DNA from: Komagataeibacter sp. FNDCF1
GTDB lineage: Bacteria > Pseudomonadota > Alphaproteobacteria > Acetobacterales > Acetobacteraceae
Reading direction: 5' to 3'
Length of the DNA: 64,000 bases
NCBI RefSeq assembly: GCF_021295335.1
Contig: NZ_JAIWOT010000001.1
Span: forward strand, 2,017,001 to 2,081,000
Positions 1 through 9,331 of this stretch are shown here, piece by piece. Made by a program: the position numbers and the translations under genes. Below the pieces are notes generated by a model that saw only the letters and a list, made by a program, of their open reading frames with translations, searched no databases and had not been told where the DNA came from. The stretch's first letter is position 1, and every line of letters begins with the position of its first letter.

Positions 1-1113
1 ATCGTGGCCAGCGCGGGCGGGCGCCTTGTCCCGCGCCTGAAATATATCGGCGCCATTCCGGTCGAAATGGAGCTTGGGGCCAAGAACCCCATTTCCATCA
101 TGCGCAATGCCGGACGGCTGCGCCAGGTCATGCAGCATTATGGCGTGAATCTTGTTCACGCCCGCTCCCGCGCACCTGCATGGGCGGCCCATTACGCATG
201 TCGGCGGCTGGGGGTACCCATGGTCACCACGTGGCATGGCGTGCATGACGCCAGCCTGCCGGGCAAGAAGCGCTACAACAGCGTGCTGGCATCTGGTGCG
301 CGCGTCATCGCCGTAAGCCGCTACATCGCCACCCGCCTGCATGATGAGTACAAGGTGGACAGCGACCGCCTGCGCCTGATCCCGCGCGGGGCGGACATGG
401 TGCGTTTCGACCCCCGTGGCGTACGCGGCAACCGGGTCCAGAAACTGATCGGGCTGTGGAACGTACCCGATGGCGCCACCGTCATCATGCTGCCCGCGCG
501 CGTGACCCCGTGGAAAGGCCACGCCCTGCTGGTCGAAGCGCTGTGCCACCTGCACCAGAGCGGTGGACTGGGCGGGGACTGGGTGTGCCTCTTCGTAGGG
601 GAAACGAACGAGAAGGAGGGCCGGCGACTTGTAGCGCAGGCACAGAAGGGCGGGATCGCCTCCCGGCTGCGCTTTGCCGGCCACTGTGCGGACATGCCCG
701 CCGCGATGATGCTGGCGGACATGATTGTCGTGCCATCCCGCCGGCCCGAACCCTTCGGGCGTGTGGTGGTGGAAGCCCAGGCCATGGGCTGCCCCGTTAT
801 CGTATCGGGCCATGGCGCGGCGCTGGAAACGGTGGAAACCGGAGTGACCGGCTTTTCCTACCCCCCCGAGGATGTCAGGGCGCTGGCCGCCTGCATCCAG
901 CATGTGGCCGGGATGGACATTACGGAGCGCGAGACACTGGCATGGCGCGCACGTGAAAACGTGCGTACGCATTATTCCACCCAGGCCATGCAGTACGCGA
1001 CACTTGCCGTATATGACGAACTGCTGGGCACCCAGCTTGCAAATACCTTCTACCACAACATGGTGGCCGGGCAGCCATGGGGCGATGACGTAACCCTGCC
1101 CGAAGCGGGATGA
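1..1113 (+). CDS. Glycosyltransferase family 4 protein, 5' end cut by window edge
   Basis: The reading frame is open from the first base and ends at 1113, so the start lies upstream; the GTG at 4 is only the first possible start inside the window. The visible part has the GT4/GT-B layout: an N-terminal Rossmann half with HARSRAPAW and TTWHGVHD, a linker with VIAVSRYIA, and a C-terminal nucleotide-sugar half with LPARVTPWKGH. An EPFGRVVVEAQ stretch carries the E-x7-E signature of retaining GT4 enzymes. The usual N-terminal glycine-rich loop is missing, consistent with truncation. It probably transfers a sugar from a nucleotide donor during lipopolysaccharide or exopolysaccharide synthesis at the cytoplasmic face. 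Donor and acceptor cannot be read from the sequence. Confidence 0.85.
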   Translation: MVASAGGRLVPRLKYIGAIPVEMELGAKNPISIMRNAGRLRQVMQHYGVNLVHARSRAPAWAAHYACRRLGVPMVTTWHGVHDASLPGKKRYNSVLASGARVIAVSRYIATRLHDEYKVDSDRLRLIPRGADMVRFDPRGVRGNRVQKLIGLWNVPDGATVIMLPARVTPWKGHALLVEALCHLHQSGGLGGDWVCLFVGETNEKEGRRLVAQAQKGGIASRLRFAGHCADMPAAMMLADMIVVPSRRPEPFGRVVVEAQAMGCPVIVSGHGAALETVETGVTGFSYPPEDVRALAACIQHVAGMDITERETLAWRARENVRTHYSTQAMQYATLAVYDELLGTQLANTFYHNMVAGQPWGDDVTLPEAG

Positions 1114-1348
1114 CAGGCGGGGTGGTTCCATTATGCCATGTCCGGGACCATGCCGCCTTGATCTGCCTCATCAGCTGCGCGGAAACCCCGGACGAGCATC
1201 CTGCATTAAGCATGTGCCTTATACGGCGGGTGGTTTTACAATCGACAATACGACTGTAATTCTTCACCCATTGCGCATTCCTCCTTCTGGCGGACGGGCA
1301 TAGCCCGTGGCCCGCCGTTGCAACGCGAACACTTCGGGACCACACCAC

Positions 1349-2470
1349 ATGAACCAGATTTCCCCCGTCCAGGCAGACACCGCACCCCGGGCGCCCCAGC
1401 CCGACCTGCGCCGGGTCGATTGCGACCCGGATTTCTGGTACCCCGTGGCGTGGTCGGCCGACCTTAAAAAAGACAAAACGCTGGCGGTCAGCTACGCGGG
1501 CACGCCCATCGTGCTGGTCCGCCCGGCCGAAGGCAGCGTGTTCGCGCTGTACGACCGCTGCCCCCACCGCCAGGTTCCGCTGAGCAAGGGCACCGTAAAC
1601 GGCCAGACCGTACGCTGCTGCTACCATGGCTGGGCATTCGGCCGCTCGGGCCGCTGCATCGACGTGCCCTATCTGGGCAAGGGCAAGCTGCCCAACGGCG
1701 TGCGTACCTTTCCGGTGCGCGAAGCAGGCGGGCTGATCTTCATCTTTCCCGGCAACCCGGAAAAGGCCGATACCGTCCCCTTCCCCAAGCTGGCGCAGAC
1801 CGACAACCCCAAGTACAAGACCAAGCATTTCAGCCCGCGTGTGAACTGCCACTACACATTCATGCATGAAAACCTGATGGACATGAACCACCAGTTCCTG
1901 CACCGCCGCCAGATGGGGCAGATCAAGGCGCGCTTCCTGGGGCAGGACAGGGGCGAGAACTTCATTGAGGCACGGTACAGCTTCATGCGCTGCGCGGGGC
2001 AGCAGCCGCTGGCCGAGCGCCTGATCTTTGGCAAGCACAAGGACCTGCAGGGCAAGGAACAGCCCATCGAGGAGGTCGTGACCATCCGTACGGAATACCC
2101 GTACCAGACCCTACGCATCACCGACAAGGACGGTGACCTGATCATGGACCTGTGGACCGCCTATGTGCCGCTGGACAAGGAGCAGCGCATGACCCAGTCC
2201 TTTGGCCTGCTGTCCATCCTGCGCCCCCAGACCCCGCTGCTGATCGACCTGATCTGGCCCGCGCTGGGCTGGTTCACCAACCGCATCTTCCTGGAAGACA
2301 AGGAAATCGTGGAGCTGGAACAGGCGGCATGGAACGAGGTGGGCCACGACCGCAATGTCGAGATCTTCCCCGTCGTGGTCGGCCTGCGCGAATTGCTGGC
2401 GCGCTGCGGCATCCCGCATGGCACCACACGGCCGGACACGAAACCCGCCGCACCCGCCGCCACCGCCTGA
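1349..2470 (+). CDS. Rieske (2Fe-2S) aromatic ring-hydroxylating oxygenase, alpha-subunit type
   Basis: A 373-residue Rieske non-haem iron oxygenase. The N-terminal Rieske domain has the C-x-H pair in CPHRQVPL and the C-x2-H pair in CCYHGW. The catalytic domain has NLMDMNHQFLH, matching the D-x2-H-x4-H mononuclear iron ligands. Such enzymes hydroxylate or O/N-demethylate ring substrates using electrons from a separate reductase; no reductase or ferredoxin gene lies next to it, so electrons must come from elsewhere. The ATG at 1349 is preferred over an in-frame GTG at 1307 because the first 14 residues of the longer form are low complexity and unrelated to the family. It could be a vanillate-demethylase-like or sterol/hopanoid-type oxygenase; the substrate is unknown. 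Confidence 0.85.
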   Translation: MNQISPVQADTAPRAPQPDLRRVDCDPDFWYPVAWSADLKKDKTLAVSYAGTPIVLVRPAEGSVFALYDRCPHRQVPLSKGTVNGQTVRCCYHGWAFGRSGRCIDVPYLGKGKLPNGVRTFPVREAGGLIFIFPGNPEKADTVPFPKLAQTDNPKYKTKHFSPRVNCHYTFMHENLMDMNHQFLHRRQMGQIKARFLGQDRGENFIEARYSFMRCAGQQPLAERLIFGKHKDLQGKEQPIEEVVTIRTEYPYQTLRITDKDGDLIMDLWTAYVPLDKEQRMTQSFGLLSILRPQTPLLIDLIWPALGWFTNRIFLEDKEIVELEQAAWNEVGHDRNVEIFPVVVGLRELLARCGIPHGTTRPDTKPAAPAATA

Positions 2471-2537
2471 TCCATCCCCACGCCCCGCGCCCCGGCCCAT
2501 GCCGGGGCGCCTGCCCCAGCCTGACGAAACACCGACC

Positions 2538-2729
2538 ATGACCGAACGGCCAGATACCCCCCGCCTGACCGACAGGGCGGAGGCCACCCGAAGCGCCCGC
2601 CAGCAGCGCGAGGCCGAGGCCCTGCGCGCCAACCTGCGCCGCCGCAAGCAGCAGAGCCGCGCCCGCGCCACCCCGGCAGGTGACGCCCCCCCACCCGCAG
2701 GCCACGACATATCCCGCAACGAAGCGTGA
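2538..2729 (+). CDS. Small conserved-looking basic protein, function unknown
   Basis: A 63-residue ORF starting MTERPDTPRL. It is very rich in Arg, Ala and Gln, with a helical core around LRANLRRRKQQSRARA and a Pro-rich tail. It lies 67 bp after the Rieske oxygenase and 96 bp before dcd on the same strand. I recognise no catalytic motif. The charge pattern resembles short nucleic-acid-associated or ribosome-associated proteins, but that is only an impression. No strong Shine-Dalgarno is seen. High-GC DNA readily makes such ORFs, so it is a moderate-confidence gene. Confidence 0.5.
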   Translation: MTERPDTPRLTDRAEATRSARQQREAEALRANLRRRKQQSRARATPAGDAPPPAGHDISRNEA

Positions 2730-2825
2730 TTGCCAGTTGCGGTCGGGCGGCCACTTCGTTAGGGATCGGCCAGCGGCATGCCCATGCCGCTGGCCGCGCC
2801 ACTCATGCCCAAGGGAAGGGACCCC

Positions 2826-3380
2826 ATGCCAATAATGCCTGATACGTGGATTCGCCGCATGGCCACGGAACATGGCATGATCGAGCCCTTTGTGGAGAAG
2901 CAGAGCCGTGAGGGCGTGATCTCCTTCGGCCTGTCCTCCTATGGCTACGACGCGCGTGTCGCCAATGAATTCAAGATTTTCACCGACGTGGACAACGCGG
3001 TGGTCGACCCCAAGAACTTTGCCGAGAACAGCTTCGTCACCCGCCATGGTGACTGCTGCACCATCCCGCCGCACAGCTTCGTGCTGGCGCACACGGTCGA
3101 ATATTTCCGCATACCGCGCGACACGCTGGTGGTCTGCCTGGGCAAATCCACCTATGCGCGCTGCGGCATCATCGTGAACGTGACGCCACTGGAGCCGGAA
3201 TGGGAGGGCCAGGTCACGATCGAGATCAGCAACACAACCCCCCTGCCCGCGCGCATCTATGCCAATGAGGGGATCTGCCAGTTCCTGTTCTTTCAGGGCG
3301 CATCACCGTGTGAAGTCAGCTACGCCGACCGCAAGGGCAAATACATGGGGCAGGTCGGCGTCGCCCCACCGCGCATGTAA
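2826..3380 (+). CDS. dcd: dCTP deaminase
   Basis: A 184-residue dCTP deaminase converting dCTP to dUTP, feeding dUMP for thymidylate synthesis. The length equals the usual family length. Family signatures visible are SSYGYDARV near the N-terminus, [11 protein letters not shown] (with the conserved Ser/Arg nucleotide-binding motif) and [18 protein letters not shown] containing the catalytic Glu region. The start at 2826 is supported by the purine-rich AAGGGAAGGG at 2811-2820; the in-frame ATG at 2778 would add 16 atypical residues. It is followed 18 bp later by murA on the same strand and they are probably co-transcribed. Confidence 0.97.
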   Translation: MPIMPDTWIRRMATEHGMIEPFVEKQSREGVISFGLSSYGYDARVANEFKIFTDVDNAVVDPKNFAENSFVTRHGDCCTIPPHSFVLAHTVEYFRIPRDTLVVCLGKSTYARCGIIVNVTPLEPEWEGQVTIEISNTTPLPARIYANEGICQFLFFQGASPCEVSYADRKGKYMGQVGVAPPRM

Positions 3381-3398
3381 GGGCAGGAACCGCAAGTC

Positions 3399-4661
3399 AT
3401 GGACCGTTTCATCATTCACGGCGGGCACCCGCTGCGTGGGGACATCGTTATCGGGGGGGCCAAGAATTCGGCCCTCAAGCTTCTGGTGGCGGGACTGCTG
3501 ACCCCCGAACGCCTGATACTGGACAACGTGCCCCGCATTGCCGACATCCGCACCATGCGCAGGCTGCTGGCGCAGCACGGTCTGGATGTGGAGGACGTGA
3601 GCGGGGATGGCGGCACGCTGTCGGTAGGCGGCAACATTACCAATACCGAAGCACCTTACGATATCGTTTCCATGATGCGCGCCTCCATCCTGGTGCTCGG
3701 CCCGCTTCTGGCCCGGTGCGGGGAAGCCCGTGTGTCCCTGCCCGGTGGCTGCGCCATCGGCACCCGCCCGGTTGACATGCATCTCAAGGCGCTGGAAACG
3801 CTGGGGGCCAAAATCACGCTGGAGAATGGCTACATCCATGCCGAAGCCCCGAACGGGCTGAAGGGTGAGCGGGTGATCCTGCCCTTCGCCTCGGTCGGCG
3901 CCACGGAAAACCTGCTGATGGCCGCGACCCTGGCCAAGGGGCGCACCGAGATCGTCAATGCCGCGCGTGAGCCGGAAATCGGCGATCTGGTCGGCTGCCT
4001 CAACGCCATGGGCGCGCGGATTACCGGCATTGGCACCGGCAAGCTGGTGATTGACGGGGTGGAAGGGCTGCATGGCGCGCGCTACCGTGTCATGCCCGAC
4101 CGGATCGAATGCGGCACCTATGCCTGTGCCGCCGCCATTACCGGGGGCGAACTGCGGCTGGTGGGCGGACAGATCGAGCACCTTGGCGCCGTGGTCCGCG
4201 CGCTGGAGGAAGCAGGCGTGGAAATGGTGCAGGAAGACGGCGCGGTGCGCGTGCAGCGCACGGGCGCGCTGCGCGGGGTCGATATCATGACCGAGCCCTA
4301 TCCCGGCTTCCCGACCGACATGCAGGCCCAGTTCATGGCGCTGCTGTCGGTGGCGGAAGGGGCCTCGATGGTGACCGAGACCATTTTTGAAAACCGCTTC
4401 ATGCATGTGCCCGAACTGAACCGCATGGGCGCGCGCATCAACGTGCACGGGTCTTCCGCCATTATCCGGGGCGTGCATTCGCTTTCTGGCGCGCCGGTCA
4501 TGGCAACCGACCTGCGGGCATCGTTCTCGCTCATCATCGCGGGGCTTGCCGCCCATGGCGAGACGATCCTGAGCCGTGTCTACCATCTGGACCGGGGGTA
4601 CGAGGCCGTGGAGCGCAAGCTGGCGCAGTGCGGGGCGCATATCGAGCGCGTTTCCGGCTGA
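3399..4661 (+). CDS. murA: UDP-N-acetylglucosamine 1-carboxyvinyltransferase (MurA)
   Basis: A 420-residue enzyme of the EPSP-synthase fold that transfers enolpyruvate from PEP to UDP-GlcNAc, the first committed step of peptidoglycan synthesis. Lys22-Asn23 lie in [10 protein letters not shown] and the catalytic loop [10 protein letters not shown] supplies the nucleophilic Cys (residue 118) that fosfomycin targets. Other family blocks include [13 protein letters not shown] and DLRASFSL. Its length is full. It sits between dcd and hisG; the murA-hisG-hisD order is common in alphaproteobacteria. The start at 3399 follows GGGCAGGAA. Confidence 0.98.
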   Translation: MDRFIIHGGHPLRGDIVIGGAKNSALKLLVAGLLTPERLILDNVPRIADIRTMRRLLAQHGLDVEDVSGDGGTLSVGGNITNTEAPYDIVSMMRASILVLGPLLARCGEARVSLPGGCAIGTRPVDMHLKALETLGAKITLENGYIHAEAPNGLKGERVILPFASVGATENLLMAATLAKGRTEIVNAAREPEIGDLVGCLNAMGARITGIGTGKLVIDGVEGLHGARYRVMPDRIECGTYACAAAITGGELRLVGGQIEHLGAVVRALEEAGVEMVQEDGAVRVQRTGALRGVDIMTEPYPGFPTDMQAQFMALLSVAEGASMVTETIFENRFMHVPELNRMGARINVHGSSAIIRGVHSLSGAPVMATDLRASFSLIIAGLAAHGETILSRVYHLDRGYEAVERKLAQCGAHIERVSG

Positions 4662-4766
4662 CGGGCCGCTGCCCCGAGAAAACTGCCCTTCCTGCATGAT
4701 GGCTGAATGTGGTATGCGCGCATGTCACCAAAGACGTGCGCCGGATATCCGGGCGCGCCTGCCTTC

Positions 4767-5507
4767 ATGTCGGAGAATGCATTGACCGTCCTGTCCCCGG
4801 CCCAGAACGCCGTTCCGGAAACGGATAGCCCGCTGGTACTCGCCCTGCCCAAGGGCCGTATCCTCAAAGCCGCGGCACCGCTTCTGCATATGGCGGGCAT
4901 CGTGCCCGGACCGGACTTCAATGACGAGAAAAGCCGCCTGCTGCGCTTTGAAACCAACGACCCCGGCATGGACGTGGTGCGCGTGCGCTCGTTCGATGTG
5001 GCGACTTTCGTGGCCTTTGGCGGCGCGCAGATCGGCATCTGCGGCGCGGATGTGCTGATGGAGTTCGACTACCCCGAAATCTATGCCCCGCTTGACCTGG
5101 GCATTGGCGGATGCCGCATTTCCATCGCCCAGCCGAAGGACCGCAGCGGGCAGGAGGACAATCCCAACCGCCTCTCGCAGGTGCGGGTGGCGACCAAATA
5201 CCCCTCCCTCACCCGGCGGCATTTCGCGGCGCGCGGCATCAATGCCAGCATTGTCCACCTGCATGGCGCGATGGAACTGGCCCCGGTTCTCGATCTTTCA
5301 CACCTGATCGTGGACCTGGTGGATACCGGCTCCACCCTGCGCGCCAACGGGCTGGAGGAGACGCACACCATCGCCCACGTCACCAGCCGCCTGATCGTGA
5401 ACCGCACGGCGCTCAAGACCCGGCCCGAGCGGATTACCGCCATCATCAACCGCTTCCGCACGGCGCTGGCCTCCAGCACCGTGCCGGGCAAGGACCAGCC
5501 GGCATGA
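4767..5507 (+). CDS. hisG: ATP phosphoribosyltransferase, short form (HisG)
   Basis: First enzyme of histidine synthesis, joining ATP and PRPP. At 246 residues it is near the short HisG_S form, which lacks the C-terminal regulatory domain and needs the HisZ partner. It shows LALPKGRILK at the N-terminus and the PRPP loop DLVDTGSTLRANGL near the C-terminus. No hisZ occurs in the window. The ATG at 4767 is chosen because it leaves a modest N-terminal extension; an in-frame ATG at 4707 and a TTG at 4782 are alternatives. The stop overlaps the hisD start in an ATGA, implying translational coupling. Confidence 0.95.
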   Translation: MSENALTVLSPAQNAVPETDSPLVLALPKGRILKAAAPLLHMAGIVPGPDFNDEKSRLLRFETNDPGMDVVRVRSFDVATFVAFGGAQIGICGADVLMEFDYPEIYAPLDLGIGGCRISIAQPKDRSGQEDNPNRLSQVRVATKYPSLTRRHFAARGINASIVHLHGAMELAPVLDLSHLIVDLVDTGSTLRANGLEETHTIAHVTSRLIVNRTALKTRPERITAIINRFRTALASSTVPGKDQPA

Positions 5508-6817
5508 AGCGCCTCGATACCACCCAGCCCGACTTCCGCACCCTGTTTACCGCGCTGCTGGCCGACCGTGACAGCGACACCGCCCGCGTTGATGGCCCGG
5601 TAACCGAGATCCTGGCTGCCGTGCGCAGCCGTGGGGACGCAGCACTGTGCGAGTTCACCAACGAGTTTGACCGGGCCGATGTCACCCCCGCCACCCTGCG
5701 CATTACCGCAGCCGAGGTGGATGCCGCCTGTGCTGAAGTATCGGCCGACCTGCTGGCTGCGCTGGAAGTGGCGGCCACCCGTATCGAATCCTTCCACCGC
5801 GCCCAGATGCCATCCGACCTGCGTTACGTGGACGGCGCGGGCGTAACGCTGGGCATGCGCTGGACGGCGCTGGATTCGGTTGGCCTGTACGTGCCCGGTG
5901 GCAAGGCGGCCTATCCTTCCTCCGTGCTGATGAACGCCATCCCCGCGCATGTGGCGGGTGTCGGGCGCATCGCCATGTGCGTGCCAACACCCGGTGGCGT
6001 GCTCAACCCGCTGGTGCTGGCTGCGGCGCGGCGCGCGGGCGTGACCGAGATCTACCGCGTGGGCGGCGCGCAGGCGGTGGGAGCAATGGCCTACGGTACG
6101 GCCACCATCGCCCCGGTCGACCGCGTGGTGGGGCCGGGCAATGCCTATGTGGCAGAAGCCAAGCGACAGGTTTTCGGCAAGGTGGGAATCGACAGCATTG
6201 CCGGTCCGTCAGAGGTGGTCGTGGTGGCGGATGCCAACAACGATCCGCGTGCCATAGCACTCGACCTGCTGGCACAGGCGGAACACGACCCCATGGCCCA
6301 GTCCATCCTGATCACGCCGGACGCGGGCATGGCGCAGAAGGTGGAACAGGCCGTCACCACCGAGCTTGAAACCCTGCCGCGTGCCGAAATCGCCCGCGCA
6401 AGCTGGGACGCCCACGGCGCGATCATAACCGTGCGCGACCTGAATGAGGCGGCAGACCTTGTAAACGAGATCGCGCCGGAACATCTGGAGCTTATGCTTG
6501 ACGCGCCGGAACCCGTGTTTGACCGCGTGCGGCATGCGGGCGCCATATTCATCGGGCGGTACTGCCCCGAAGCCATTGGCGATTATGTCGGTGGTCCCAA
6601 CCATGTGCTGCCGACCAGCCGCACGGCGCGTTTTTCATCGGGGCTGTCGGTATTCGACTTCATCAAACGTACCACGTTCATTGGTGCGCAGGCCGGGTCG
6701 CTGCGTGAAATCGGCCCCGCCGCCGTAAGCCTGGCCGAAGCGGAAGGCCTTGATGCCCATGCGCTGAGCGTGTCGGTCCGGCTGGACAGCCTGAAGCGCG
6801 CGCAGAACGGAACTTGA
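5504..6817 (+). CDS. hisD: Histidinol dehydrogenase (HisD)
   Basis: A 437-residue zinc enzyme that oxidises L-histidinol to histidine in two NAD-dependent steps. Visible family blocks are GLYVPGGKAAYPSSV, AGPSEVVVVAD, LLAQAEHDPMAQS (with the zinc-binding Gln/His), IAPEHLEL and DYVGGPNHVLPTS. The start ATG at 5504 overlaps the hisG stop by four bases, so the two are one operon. An open frame extends upstream to 5111 inside hisG, but it lacks any family similarity and is a shadow. Confidence 0.97.
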   Translation: MKRLDTTQPDFRTLFTALLADRDSDTARVDGPVTEILAAVRSRGDAALCEFTNEFDRADVTPATLRITAAEVDAACAEVSADLLAALEVAATRIESFHRAQMPSDLRYVDGAGVTLGMRWTALDSVGLYVPGGKAAYPSSVLMNAIPAHVAGVGRIAMCVPTPGGVLNPLVLAAARRAGVTEIYRVGGAQAVGAMAYGTATIAPVDRVVGPGNAYVAEAKRQVFGKVGIDSIAGPSEVVVVADANNDPRAIALDLLAQAEHDPMAQSILITPDAGMAQKVEQAVTTELETLPRAEIARASWDAHGAIITVRDLNEAADLVNEIAPEHLELMLDAPEPVFDRVRHAGAIFIGRYCPEAIGDYVGGPNHVLPTSRTARFSSGLSVFDFIKRTTFIGAQAGSLREIGPAAVSLAEAEGLDAHALSVSVRLDSLKRAQNGT

Positions 6818-6905
6818 CCCGGGCTGCGCGTATCCCCACATAAACCAACCGTACTGCATGCAACGCCTGCGGCAGAACGGCAAACCTTGATGATTGAAGG
6901 ACACG

Positions 6906-7124
6906 ATGTCGAAAGAAGACATGATCGAATTCAGCGGCACAGTCACCGAACTGCTGCCCAATGCCATGTTCCGCGTCACACTGGATAATGAGCATACCAT
7001 TCTGGCGCATACCAGCGGCAAGATGCGCAAGAACCGTATCCGCGTACTGGCAGGCGACCGCGTGAACGTGGAAATGACGCCCTATGACCTGACAAAGGGT
7101 CGCATCACGTTCCGCTTCAAGTAA
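6906..7124 (+). CDS. infA: Translation initiation factor IF-1
   Basis: A 72-residue single-domain OB-fold protein that binds the ribosomal A site during initiation. The sequence begins [13 protein letters not shown] and ends with [10 protein letters not shown], both standard for IF-1, and contains the RNA-binding [13 protein letters not shown] block. The ATG at 6906 gives the canonical N-terminus. It is 88 bp after hisD and 16 bp before maf, an infA-maf arrangement typical of alphaproteobacteria. Confidence 0.98.
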   Translation: MSKEDMIEFSGTVTELLPNAMFRVTLDNEHTILAHTSGKMRKNRIRVLAGDRVNVEMTPYDLTKGRITFRFK

Positions 7125-7140
7125 GCCGCCCTTGCCGGTC

Positions 7141-7770
7141 ATGACCGAAAACACCGCTCCCACCGGGGCGGATGCGGGCGCGCAGCTTGTTCTTGCCTCG
7201 GCCTCGCCACGCAGGCTGGAACTCCTGCGCCAGATCGGGATCGTGCCCGACCGGGTGCACCCGGCCAATCTTGATGAAACACCCCGGCGCGACGAACTGC
7301 CCCGCCCCCATGCCCAGCGCCTGGCGATGGAGAAGGCCGACCATGTGGCGGCCGTACTGGATGGTCCGGCACTGGTTCTCGCGGCTGATACCGTGGTCGC
7401 CCTGGGCCGACGCATCCTGCCCAAGGCGGAGGATGCGGCAACGGCGCGTGCCTGCCTGAACCTGCTGTCCGGGCGGCGCCATACCGTTTTTACCGCCGTG
7501 GCCCTGCGCCCCACCGCCGCGTGGAAGGACGGGCGCGCGGGCAACCGGCTGGTGGCCAGCACGGTCGCCTTCTCACGCCTGACCCCCCTGCAGATCGACG
7601 CACTGATCGAGGCGGGTGACTGGCAGGGCAAGGCGGGGGGCTATGCCATACAGGGGCATGCCGCGGCGTTCGTGCGGTTCCTGTCGGGCAGTTATACCGG
7701 CATTGTCGGGCTGCCCCTGTTCGAGACGGCGCAGATGCTGCGCGGGCAGAAGGGGTGCTGGCTGCGGTGA
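7141..7770 (+). CDS. maf: Maf family nucleoside triphosphate pyrophosphatase
   Basis: A 209-residue Maf/YhdE-type house-cleaning pyrophosphatase that hydrolyses non-canonical or modified NTPs and has been linked to septum control. The signature LVLASASPRRLELL is at the N-terminus, ADTVVALG supplies the metal-binding Asp region, and KAGGYAIQG matches the catalytic Lys/Gln segment. An ATG at 7141 is preferred over TTG at 7132. The stop overlaps a possible GTG start (7767) of the next gene, so the two are probably translated together. Confidence 0.92.
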   Translation: MTENTAPTGADAGAQLVLASASPRRLELLRQIGIVPDRVHPANLDETPRRDELPRPHAQRLAMEKADHVAAVLDGPALVLAADTVVALGRRILPKAEDAATARACLNLLSGRRHTVFTAVALRPTAAWKDGRAGNRLVASTVAFSRLTPLQIDALIEAGDWQGKAGGYAIQGHAAAFVRFLSGSYTGIVGLPLFETAQMLRGQKGCWLR

Positions 7771-7772
7771 GC

Positions 7773-8885
7773 ATGCGCATCTGCGCCAGCAGCAGCCCCG
7801 GAGAGGTCCGCATTGCCGTAACCGGCCATGACGTGCTGCTGGATTTCGCACTATGGCGGCCCGACATGGCCGATGGTGTGGGCGATATCTACCGCGCCCG
7901 CGTCAGTGCCCACGTACCTGCCCTGGGCGGGACCTTCATTACCCTGCCGGGACTGGAACAGGCTGGCTTCCTTCCCGATTCGGAAGGGCTTGGCCCCCTT
8001 ACGCAGGGGCAGACGGTTCTCGTGACCATCACCCGCAGTGCACAGGGCGGCAAGGGGGTACGGCTGGGCGCGCGCAACCTGCCACCCGACCTGCCCGGCG
8101 GGTCCGAACCCGGCCTGCTGCGCCGTGGCCCGACCCCGCTGGAGCAACTGGCCCGGCAGTATCCGGATGCACCGATCCTTATTGATGATGCCACCATTGC
8201 CGCCATGCTGCCCGCAGCGCTGCATCCGCGGCTGACACGCGTCACCTCCGCTTTTGACAGCGACCTGCGGGCCAAGGTGGACGCGCTGGAAGACCCGGTC
8301 GTGTCACTGCCCGGCGGCATGTCGGCCAGCATCACGCCCACGCCCGCACTGGTCGCGATCGACATGGATGGCGGGGCCACCAGCATGGACCGCCGCCCCA
8401 AGCAGACGGCACAGTTCGCCGCCAACCGCGACGCGCTGCCCGACCTGCTGCGCCAGTTGCGCCTGCGCAACCTGTCGGGGGCGATCATTGTGGATGTGGC
8501 GGGGCTGGCCATACGCAAGCGTCGCGCACTGGCCGAAACGGTGGAAACCCTGCTGAAGGATGACCCGCTGCGCCCGCGCTTTCTTGGCTTCACAGCACTT
8601 GGCCTGGCGGAAATCGTGCGCCCGCGCGTGCATCCGCCGCTGCATGAACTTTTTCACTCGCGTGAGGGGCAACTGCTGCGCGACCTGCGGGCCCAGATGC
8701 AGGCCTATCGTGGTATGCCCCCCAATGGGCGGCCTGTCACATTGGCCTGCGGGCATGGTATCATGAAGCTCCTGCAGGACCATCCGGACTGGATGGCGGA
8801 TTTCGTACGCCTGACGGGCCGCGTGCTTCAGCCGGTCATGGCACAGGCGCTTCCTGCCAATGGCTGGAGATTTGACCATGACTGA
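7773..8885 (+). CDS. Short ribonuclease E/G family protein
   Basis: About 370 residues. The N-terminal ~110 residues look like the S1-type OB domain of RNase E/G. The middle has ALVAIDMDGG and GAIIVDVAGLAIRKRR, corresponding to the two aspartate-bearing catalytic segments of the RNase E/G nuclease core. There is no CPxC zinc-link pair and no C-terminal scaffold region, so this is a minimal RNase G-like protein. It would act on structured RNA. Genes of this type commonly sit between maf and yacG in alphaproteobacteria, as here. The start is ATG 7773 or the GTG at 7767 that overlaps the maf stop; the latter fits coupling. The end overlaps yacG by eight bases. Confidence 0.8.
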   Translation: MRICASSSPGEVRIAVTGHDVLLDFALWRPDMADGVGDIYRARVSAHVPALGGTFITLPGLEQAGFLPDSEGLGPLTQGQTVLVTITRSAQGGKGVRLGARNLPPDLPGGSEPGLLRRGPTPLEQLARQYPDAPILIDDATIAAMLPAALHPRLTRVTSAFDSDLRAKVDALEDPVVSLPGGMSASITPTPALVAIDMDGGATSMDRRPKQTAQFAANRDALPDLLRQLRLRNLSGAIIVDVAGLAIRKRRALAETVETLLKDDPLRPRFLGFTALGLAEIVRPRVHPPLHELFHSREGQLLRDLRAQMQAYRGMPPNGRPVTLACGHGIMKLLQDHPDWMADFVRLTGRVLQPVMAQALPANGWRFDHD

Positions 8886-9084
8886 ACGGTCTGCCCTTCC
8901 CCCCTGCCCCATCTGTGGCCAGGCCGCCCAGCAGCGCTACCGGCCGTTCTGTTCGCGCCGCTGTGCCGATGTTGACCTGGGCCGCTGGTTTTCAGGCCAG
9001 TACCGCGTGCCCTCGGCCACGTTTCCATCAGAAGAAGATGAAAAATACACAAGACGGGTTGATCCCGATGATGAGGTAGGTTAA
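8878..9084 (+). CDS. yacG: DNA gyrase inhibitor / zinc-binding protein YacG
   Basis: A 68-residue zinc-ribbon protein. CPICG and CSRRCADVDLGRW supply the four zinc cysteines and the diagnostic YacG core; the acidic tail EEDEKYTRRVDPDDE is typical. In E. coli YacG binds GyrB and inhibits gyrase. The ATG at 8878 lies inside the end of the RNase-like gene, so translation is coupled. An upstream in-frame ATG at 8860 would add six residues. Confidence 0.93.
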   Translation: MTERSALPPCPICGQAAQQRYRPFCSRRCADVDLGRWFSGQYRVPSATFPSEEDEKYTRRVDPDDEVG

Positions 9085-9146
9085 ACGCTTGTCCAGCGTC
9101 ACGGCAGGCCCCGCCTGCTCCTGACCCAGCCGGACAACGGCCCGGT

Positions 9147-9222
9147 GCCCAAGTAGCTCAGTTGGTAGAGCATGCGACTGAAAATCGCAGTGTCGGTGGT
9201 TCGATCCCGCCCTTGGGCACCA
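9147..9222 (+). tRNA. tRNA-Phe (GAA)
   Basis: A complete 76-nt cloverleaf with the 3' CCA encoded. The acceptor stem GCCCAAG (9147-9153) pairs with CTTGGGC (9212-9218). The D arm is GCTC/GAGC, the anticodon stem TGCGA/TCGCA encloses the loop CTGAAAA with anticodon GAA at 9180-9182, and the T arm is GGTGG-TTCGATC-CCGCC. Confidence 0.97.
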
Positions 9223-9331
9223 TTCAGTTCCCTAAAAAACAATAGCTTTCTTTTACCGGATCTGTCCGCATGCCATCTGGCAGACAGGATGGCCCATTGT
9301 CATGCTTCCAAAACAGAAAGAAGGTTTTGGT

